A stretch of DNA of 12,135 nucleotides, taken from positions 1 to 12,135 of the forward strand of contig JACCQW010000406.1 of NCBI GenBank assembly GCA_013813955.1, written 5' to 3'. This document shows, one piece after another, positions 8,580-12,135 of this stretch. Below the pieces are notes generated by a model that saw nothing but the letters and a program-made list of their open reading frames with translations, made no database searches and was not told the DNA's origin. Within the stretch, counting starts at the first letter, position 1. Every line of letters begins with the position of its first letter. A program made the translations under genes and the position numbers. The stretch comes from Solirubrobacterales bacterium (GTDB lineage Bacteria > Actinomycetota > Thermoleophilia > Solirubrobacterales > Solirubrobacteraceae).

Positions 8580-9385
8580 TGCCCGATCCCGCCGTCATCA
8601 CGATCGGCATCGACCCCGAGATTCACCTCGGCCCGCTGACGCTGGCCTGGCACGGGATCACCATCGCGCTCGGCATCCTCATCGGGGGCGTGGCCGGGGG
8701 GCGCTGGCTGCGCGAGCGCGACCTGGACGTCGACCCCCTGTACACGATCGTCGGGCTCGCCGCGCTCGGCGGCATCGTCGGCGGGCGCATCTTCTACCTG
8801 GTGGAGCACGATCCCGGTGATCTGCTTGCGCCCGGCGAGGTCTTCGACGGCACCGGCTTCACCTTCGACGGCGGGCTCATCCTCGCCGCGGTGCTCATCG
8901 CGGCGTACGTCTGGCGCACGCGGATCAGCGGCCGCTACCTCGACGCCGGCGCGTTCGGCCTGCCGCTCGGCGTGGCGATCGGCCGCATCGGCGACGTCAT
9001 CAACGGCGAGCACTACGGGGAGCGCAGCACGTCCTTCCTCGCCGTCCGCAACTCCCACCCCGACGCCCTGACGCCCAACTCCGCCTTCGCCTACGAGAAC
9101 GGCGGGCTGTACGAGGTCCTGCTGGCCTCGGCGATGTTCGCGGTCATCTGGCCGCTGCGCCACCGGCTGGCGCGCCCCGGCGATCTGGCATGGCTCGTGC
9201 TGGGGCTGTTCTCCGTCGGCCGGTTCTTCGTGTTCTTCCTGCGCACCGACAGTCCGGAGCTGGCGCTGGGGCTCAGTAACGCGCAGTGGACCAGCGTGGC
9301 GCTGCTGGCCGTCGTGATCGCCGGACGGACGTTCACGAGCCGCCGAGCCGCACCGGACGGCGTCGCGAGGACCGACGCCGGGTGA
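8579..9385 (+). CDS. lgt: Prolipoprotein diacylglyceryl transferase (Lgt)
   Basis: 268-residue polytopic inner-membrane enzyme of the family that transfers diacylglycerol from phosphatidylglycerol to the lipobox Cys of prolipoproteins. Visible family landmarks are HGITIALG near the N-terminus, GGRIFYLVEH (about 64-73), the signature region GRIGDVINGEHYG (135-147, with R136 in the place of the essential Arg), ENGGLYEVL, and GRFFVFFLRTD with R215. The canonical signature has Asn where this protein has D139 (GNFINGE type). The Asp form occurs, as I recall, in some actinobacterial homologues, so it is probably a lineage feature, but a specialised paralogue is possible. It starts in TGATG, sharing one base with the thioredoxin stop. 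Two lipoproteins in the window (lipidated Cys at C25 of the BNR protein and C30 of DUF305) are obvious local clients. The length is usual for the family. Confidence 0.93.
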   Translation: MPDPAVITIGIDPEIHLGPLTLAWHGITIALGILIGGVAGGRWLRERDLDVDPLYTIVGLAALGGIVGGRIFYLVEHDPGDLLAPGEVFDGTGFTFDGGLILAAVLIAAYVWRTRISGRYLDAGAFGLPLGVAIGRIGDVINGEHYGERSTSFLAVRNSHPDALTPNSAFAYENGGLYEVLLASAMFAVIWPLRHRLARPGDLAWLVLGLFSVGRFFVFFLRTDSPELALGLSNAQWTSVALLAVVIAGRTFTSRRAAPDGVARTDAG

Positions 9386-9392
9386 GGGCGGG

Positions 9393-9418
9393 CGCCGAGC
9401 CCTGAAGCGGGCGCGGCG
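9393..9418. terminator. Candidate bidirectional hairpin between lgt and the M23 gene
   Basis: CGCC-GA-GCCC (9393-9402) pairs with GGGC-GC-GGCG (9409-9418). The stem has eight base pairs interrupted by a 2x2 internal loop and closes on TGAAGC. It fills the 38-base gap between two convergent stops. There is no T-run, and other GC pairings are possible in such GC-rich DNA. Confidence 0.35.
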
Positions 9419-9423
9419 GCCCT

Positions 9424-10278
9424 TCAGCCGCGCGCGGCCCAGGCCTGCAGGGCGGGCAGCGGATCGACGGGCTTGCCGCCGGTGTACCAGCCCGGAGCCG
9501 TCCACAGCTCGAAGTGCAGATGACAGCCGGTGGCCCGTCCTGTCTCTCCGACCTGACCGATCTGCTGGCCGGCGGCGACGCGGGCGCCGCGCTCGACGGT
9601 GGCGGGTTTGAGCATGTGCATGTACGCCTGGCTCGTGCCGTCGTCGGCCGCGATCACCGCGTAGTTGCCCGCCCGTGCCTGGAACTTCGCCCACGTGACC
9701 ACGCCGCTGAGGGCCGCGACGAGGGGCGTGCCGCACGGTGCGAACACGTCCTGGCCCTGGTGACCGCGCCCACCGCCGAAGCGGTTGGTCCTCGTCCCGA
9801 AGTCATGACGGGCGCGCACGGGGAATACGCCCTCGCCCGCGGGGACCACCGGGGCAGGCTGCGCCGCAGGCGCGGGCGCCTCGATGACGCGCAGTCGCTT
9901 CGGCTTCGAGGCCCTGGATGCCCCCGCAGCCCGGCTGACGACGCGAACCGGGCCCGTACGCGCGCTGGAGGGGACGCGGACCACGACGCGATGCGGGCTT
10001 CGCTTGGCCGGTCGCGCGCGACGGTCGTCGCTGCCGCCGTTTCGACCGAGGAAGATGACGCTGTCGGCACGCTCGAGCCCCTCGCCGCGTACGCGCAGCA
10101 ACTCACCCTCCGGACACTGTGAGCGCCCGCCGCCGACGCACTCGAAGCTCTTGACCGTGGGCCGCGCGCCGAACGATGCGCCGCCCGTGCCGGTGTGGGC
10201 GCCGGCCGGCGAAACGGGCGCGGCGAACGCCAGCGCGAACGCGGCAAGGGCACAGCGGGACGTCAGCGTCGTGGACAT
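9424..10278 (-). CDS. Secreted TIG-domain M23 (LytM-type) peptidase
   Basis: 284 residues from the ATG at 10278. A GTG at 10284 is also in frame, but GAGG (10287-10284) sits five bases ahead of the ATG, so the ATG is preferred. A signal peptide ends near PAGA (about 27). An IPT/TIG-like domain (about 40-133, with LRVRGEGLERADSVIFLG and VVRVPSSARTGPVRVV) and an Ala/Pro linker lead to the M23 domain (about 150-282). Zinc and catalytic residues are visible: HQGQD gives H173 and D177, YMHM gives H221, and CHLHFE gives H253 and H255. The family cleaves peptidoglycan cross-bridges or stems. With all ligands present it is probably active. Two Cys in the TIG domain and two in the M23 domain may form disulfides. 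Expression is probably controlled by the c-di-AMP riboswitch in its leader, consistent with a cell-wall hydrolase. Confidence 0.93.
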   Translation of the reverse strand: MSTTLTSRCALAAFALAFAAPVSPAGAHTGTGGASFGARPTVKSFECVGGGRSQCPEGELLRVRGEGLERADSVIFLGRNGGSDDRRARPAKRSPHRVVVRVPSSARTGPVRVVSRAAGASRASKPKRLRVIEAPAPAAQPAPVVPAGEGVFPVRARHDFGTRTNRFGGGRGHQGQDVFAPCGTPLVAALSGVVTWAKFQARAGNYAVIAADDGTSQAYMHMLKPATVERGARVAAGQQIGQVGETGRATGCHLHFELWTAPGWYTGGKPVDPLPALQAWAARG

Positions 10279-10293
10279 CGGCACCTCATGGGT

Positions 10294-10422
10294 CGTGCCT
10301 ACGGGGTGAGCTGACGGGCTCGCGCGCGAGGCAGCGCGCTACGGCTCACTCAAAAGCCGATTCGCCCCAACAACCTGGTTCCCCCGCTTCGCCCGGACAA
10401 GGTTCGGGCGAACTCGGCGTTT
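10294..10422 (-). ncRNA. ydaO/yuaA (cyclic di-AMP) riboswitch
   Basis: Read on the minus strand, the leader of the M23 gene shows the conserved blocks of this class in order. They are CGCCGAG at the 5' end, GAAGCGGGGGAACC, TTGGGGCGAATCGGC, GAGCCGTAG, a variable GC hairpin, then GAGCCCGTCAGCTCACCCCG and TAGGC at the 3' end. The GCGGGGGA, GGGGxGAAUC and CCGUCAGCU blocks are near-identical to the Bacillus and Streptomyces examples I know. c-di-AMP binding normally turns expression off. In actinobacteria this class typically precedes cell-wall hydrolase genes, which fits the TIG-M23 gene. The aptamer ends about seven bases before the Shine-Dalgarno GAGG, leaving no space for a terminator. Boundaries are approximate. 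Confidence 0.92.
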
Positions 10423-10539
10423 CCATTGCGACAGCGCGGGAGCATAGCGGTCCAACCGGGTAGATCCGACAACTCCTAGCCTTCGTAAGCTTCTCGGAAG
10501 CATCACGCCGCCCTCGCGCCCCATTCAAGGAGCCACCCC

Positions 10540-11223
10540 ATGGACCTCAGCAAGCATTCACGATCCCTGTTCCTCTTCATGCTGATCGCGTTCGGCGTGT
10601 TGACCGCGGGCGTGGCGCTGGCGGCATGCGGCGAAGACGACGAAGATGGCGGAGGCGCAGCCGCGACGAGCACAGCCGGCAACGGCATCGATCGCGCGTT
10701 CGTCGACAACATGATCCCCCACCACGAGTCCGCGGTGAAGATGGCTGAGATCGCCCAGACGCGCGGTCAGAGCGAGTTCGTCAAGGACCTCGCCGACGAC
10801 ATCATCCGCACCCAGAACGCCGAGATCTCGACGCTGCGCACGGTCGCCGGGAACCTCGACGACGCGGGCGTGAAGCCGAAGAGCCTCGGGATCTCCGAGC
10901 AGCAGATGGGCATGGACCACGACGTCTCGATGCTGCAGACCGCGAAGCCGTTCGACCGGGCGTTCATCGACATGATGATCCCCCACCACCAGGGCGCGAT
11001 CCGGATGGCGCGGATCGAGCTGGCCAAGGGCGCCGGCGCGGAGGCCAAGCAGCTGGCCAAGCAGATCATCGCGGCCCAGGCGCGCGAGATCGGTGCGATG
11101 AACACCCACCGGACCGGACAGTTCGGCGCTCCATCGCCGGCGGGCGGCGTCCCGCCCCAGGACGGCTCGAGCAAGGGCGGCGGCGGGCACACCGGCGAGC
11201 CGATGGGAGAGCACGGCGGCTGA
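10540..11223 (+). CDS. DUF305 lipoprotein (copper-binding type), two MIPHH repeats
   Basis: 227 residues. The N-terminus is a lipoprotein signal with lipobox LAAC (C30), followed by an acidic Gly/Ala linker. The rest is a DUF305 four-helix, ferritin-like pair of repeats. Repeat 1 has FVDNMIPHHESAVKMAE (D56, M58, H61, H62, M68). Repeat 2 has FIDMMIPHHQGAIRMAR (D144, M145, M146, H149, H150). A Met/His-rich link (QQMGMDHDVSM) lies between them. Members of this family such as CopM bind Cu(I)/Cu(II) outside the cytoplasm through these Met and His residues. The C-terminal tail is Gly/Pro-rich with His and ends GEHGG. AAGGAG at 10527-10532, seven bases before the ATG, fixes the start. It is divergent from the riboswitch-M23 gene. 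No BlaI-type operator was found upstream, so its regulation is unclear. Confidence 0.93.
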   Translation: MDLSKHSRSLFLFMLIAFGVLTAGVALAACGEDDEDGGGAAATSTAGNGIDRAFVDNMIPHHESAVKMAEIAQTRGQSEFVKDLADDIIRTQNAEISTLRTVAGNLDDAGVKPKSLGISEQQMGMDHDVSMLQTAKPFDRAFIDMMIPHHQGAIRMARIELAKGAGAEAKQLAKQIIAAQAREIGAMNTHRTGQFGAPSPAGGVPPQDGSSKGGGGHTGEPMGEHGG

Positions 11224-11245
11224 GCAGGACCGTTCCCTGTGCACA

Positions 11246-11272
11246 CTTGAAGAACTGCTCAAGCGTTATAGG
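11246..11272 (+). promoter_or_regulatory. ArsR operator and -10 box ahead of the ArsR-CDF operon
   Basis: CTTGAAGA-AC-TGCTCAAG (11246-11263) is an 18-bp imperfect inverted repeat in which six of eight half-site positions pair. It resembles the TTGA/TCAA-type sites of ArsR/SmtB repressors. TATAGG (11267-11272) follows directly as a -10-like box, so a bound repressor would block it. Transcription would then begin at about 11279-11281, essentially at the GTG, so the mRNA may be leaderless. Confidence 0.55.
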
Positions 11273-11280
11273 ATGGCCGC

Positions 11281-11664
11281 GTGCCGCATCCAGCCGAGCA
11301 CAGCTCGCCCGCACGCCCGCTCACCGCCGACGAAGCCGAGACGCTGGCGGAGTCCATGCGAGCGTTCGCGGCCGGCAGCCGGATCCGGCTGCTGTGGGCG
11401 CTGCTCCAGGGGGAGCGGACGGTCGAGCAGCTCGCCGAGCTGACGGGCCTGGGGGTCAGCGGCGCCTCGCACCAGTTGCGCATGCTGCGCCAGCTGCGCT
11501 TCGTCGCCGTGCGTCGCAGCGGACGCCATGCCTGGTATCGCCTGCACGACGAGCACGTCGGTCATCTCCTCGCCGCGATCCGTCACCACCACGAGCACAT
11601 CGACGCGCCCGTCGCGCCGGCGCCCGCCGCCCCGCACGTCACAGCACCCGCCGCGAGCGCATGA
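11281..11664 (+). CDS. ArsR/SmtB-family metal sensor repressor (alpha-5 site, CzrA/NmtR-like)
   Basis: 127 residues, GTG start. The winged-helix core spans about 16-88. The recognition region is LGVSGASHQLRMLRQLRFVA (57-76), followed by the wing VRRSGRHAWYRL. The last helix reads DEHVGHLLAAIRHHHEH (90-106). D90, H92, H103 and H106 give the exact DxHx10HxxH alpha-5 site of SmtB/CzrA-type sensors, which respond to Zn(II), Co(II) or Ni(II). The alpha-3 ELCVCDL-type cysteines of arsenic/cadmium sensors are absent and the protein has no Cys. Metal binding should release the operator at 11246-11263. The stop overlaps the following CDF gene (ATGA, 11661-11664), so the regulator and exporter form one unit. 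An AGGA at 11270-11273, seven bases before the GTG, could act as a weak ribosome site if the transcript starts earlier. Confidence 0.93.
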   Translation: MPHPAEHSSPARPLTADEAETLAESMRAFAAGSRIRLLWALLQGERTVEQLAELTGLGVSGASHQLRMLRQLRFVAVRRSGRHAWYRLHDEHVGHLLAAIRHHHEHIDAPVAPAPAAPHVTAPAASA

Positions 11665-12135
11665 GCGCGCGCGCGGGCCACGAGCACTCCGCCGCCCACG
11701 ATCACGGGCACTCGCACGGGTTGGTGCACCCGTCGATCCGGCGCTCGCGCGCGGGGCTGCGCGCCGTGGTGCTCGCGCTGCTGGTGCTGGCCCTCACCGC
11801 CGCTGTGCAGGCGGTGATCTTCGTGGCCAGCGACAGCGTGGCGCTGCTGGCCGACCTCGTGCACAACATCGGTGATGCGGCGACCGCGATCCCGCTGGGG
11901 ATCGCGTTCCTGCTGCGCTCCGCGCGCGCGGAGCGGTGGGCCGGGCTCGCCGTGGTCGCGGCGATCTTCCTCAGCGCCTGCTTCGCGGGCTACGAGGCGA
12001 TTCTCCGGCTCATCGACCCCCGCGCCCCGACGCAGCTCGGCGCGCTGGCGCTGGCGGGCGCTCTCGGCTTCGCCGGCAACATGGTCGCGGCGTGGGTGCG
12101 CAGCCGCGCCGGGCGGCGGCTGGGAAGCCCGGCGC
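11661..12135 (+). CDS. CDF cation efflux transporter, N-terminal part
   Basis: The frame is open to the window end; 158 residues are visible. The N-terminus is His-rich (HEHSAAHDHGHSHG, 7-20), a common cytoplasmic metal-gathering tail in zinc CDFs. The first four membrane segments lie at about 33-56, 60-84, 94-112 and 126-146. The second carries SVALLADLVHNIGDA, with D65-x-x-H68-x3-D72 matching the TM2 metal motif of ZitB/CzcD-type CDF antiporters. The His in place of the first Asp of the YiiP-type DxxxD favours zinc (also cobalt or cadmium). The TM5 HxxxD partner would lie just beyond the window. Cytosolic divalent metal would be exported in exchange for protons. Translational coupling to a D/H-site ArsR sensor supports Zn/Co/Ni rather than copper. 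The gene is incomplete only because the window ends. Confidence 0.93.
   Translation, partial: MSARAGHEHSAAHDHGHSHGLVHPSIRRSRAGLRAVVLALLVLALTAAVQAVIFVASDSVALLADLVHNIGDAATAIPLGIAFLLRSARAERWAGLAVVAAIFLSACFAGYEAILRLIDPRAPTQLGALALAGALGFAGNMVAAWVRSRAGRRLGSPA

Noticed and set aside
7952..9736. 594-codon minus-strand open frame across the thioredoxin and lgt genes
   Set aside because: Runs antisense to two well-supported genes and into the M23 gene; the composition is typical of a GC-rich shadow frame.
10441..10471. Promoter for the riboswitch-M23 transcript (TATGCT at 10446-10441, minus strand)
   Set aside because: The -10 match is only fair and the best -35-like hexamer is about 20 bases away, so it is too weak to annotate.
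10481..10500. CTTCG...CGGAAG imperfect inverted repeat upstream of the DUF305 gene
   Set aside because: Short and imperfect around an AAGCTT palindrome; not distinguishable from chance.

Overview
The window is very GC-rich, densely packed DNA with ATGA/TGATG start-stop overlaps and strong third-codon GC bias. This points to a high-GC actinobacterium. The CopC-CopD fusion with an extra C-terminal domain, the GRIGDVINGE form of Lgt and the c-di-AMP riboswitch ahead of an M23 peptidase look to me most like Thermoleophilia (Solirubrobacterales type), but that placement is inference. Functionally it is a metal-homeostasis island: copper first, then a zinc/cobalt/nickel-type module at the right edge.

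Left (1-3071, + strand): the 3' part of a secreted protein with two duplicated domains, each carrying an HxHP motif, is translationally coupled to a complete CopA-type Cu(I) P1B-ATPase. A bulged hairpin sits between copA and the convergent gene that follows.

Centre (3114-8579): a BlaI/MecI/CopY-type repressor and a short M56 (BlaR1-like) membrane metalloprotease form an overlapping minus-strand pair. Downstream on the same strand lie a 46-residue Met-rich membrane protein and a BNR-repeat lipoprotein. Divergently, on the + strand, runs copC-copD (fused, with Ig-like and LolA-like extensions), then a TlpA/ResA thioredoxin, then lgt. Two 17-bp pseudo-palindromes with the same 7-3-7 architecture (left half TACTACG) overlap the putative -10 boxes. 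One lies in the blaI/copCD divergent promoter and the other ahead of the small Met-rich gene. I propose a BlaI regulon in which a sensor protease without the penicillin-binding domain responds to copper or envelope stress.

Right-centre (8579-10539): lgt converges on a secreted TIG + M23 peptidase gene. The M23 leader is a well-conserved ydaO/yuaA (c-di-AMP) riboswitch ending only a few bases before the Shine-Dalgarno sequence.

Right (10540-12135): a DUF305 lipoprotein with two MIPHH repeats, then an ArsR/SmtB repressor with a complete DxHx10HxxH alpha-5 metal site and its own inverted-repeat operator. The repressor is coupled by ATGA to a CDF cation exporter that runs off the window end.

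The genes together cover cytosolic Cu(I) export (CopA), extracytoplasmic copper binding (CopC, HxHP protein, DUF305), membrane copper handling (CopD), extracytoplasmic thiol chemistry (TlpA), lipoprotein maturation (Lgt) and a separate Zn/Co-type export unit. No tRNA, rRNA, CRISPR array, insertion sequence or integration site was seen. No stretch above 300 bases lacks a gene; the longest gap (10279-10539) is mostly riboswitch.
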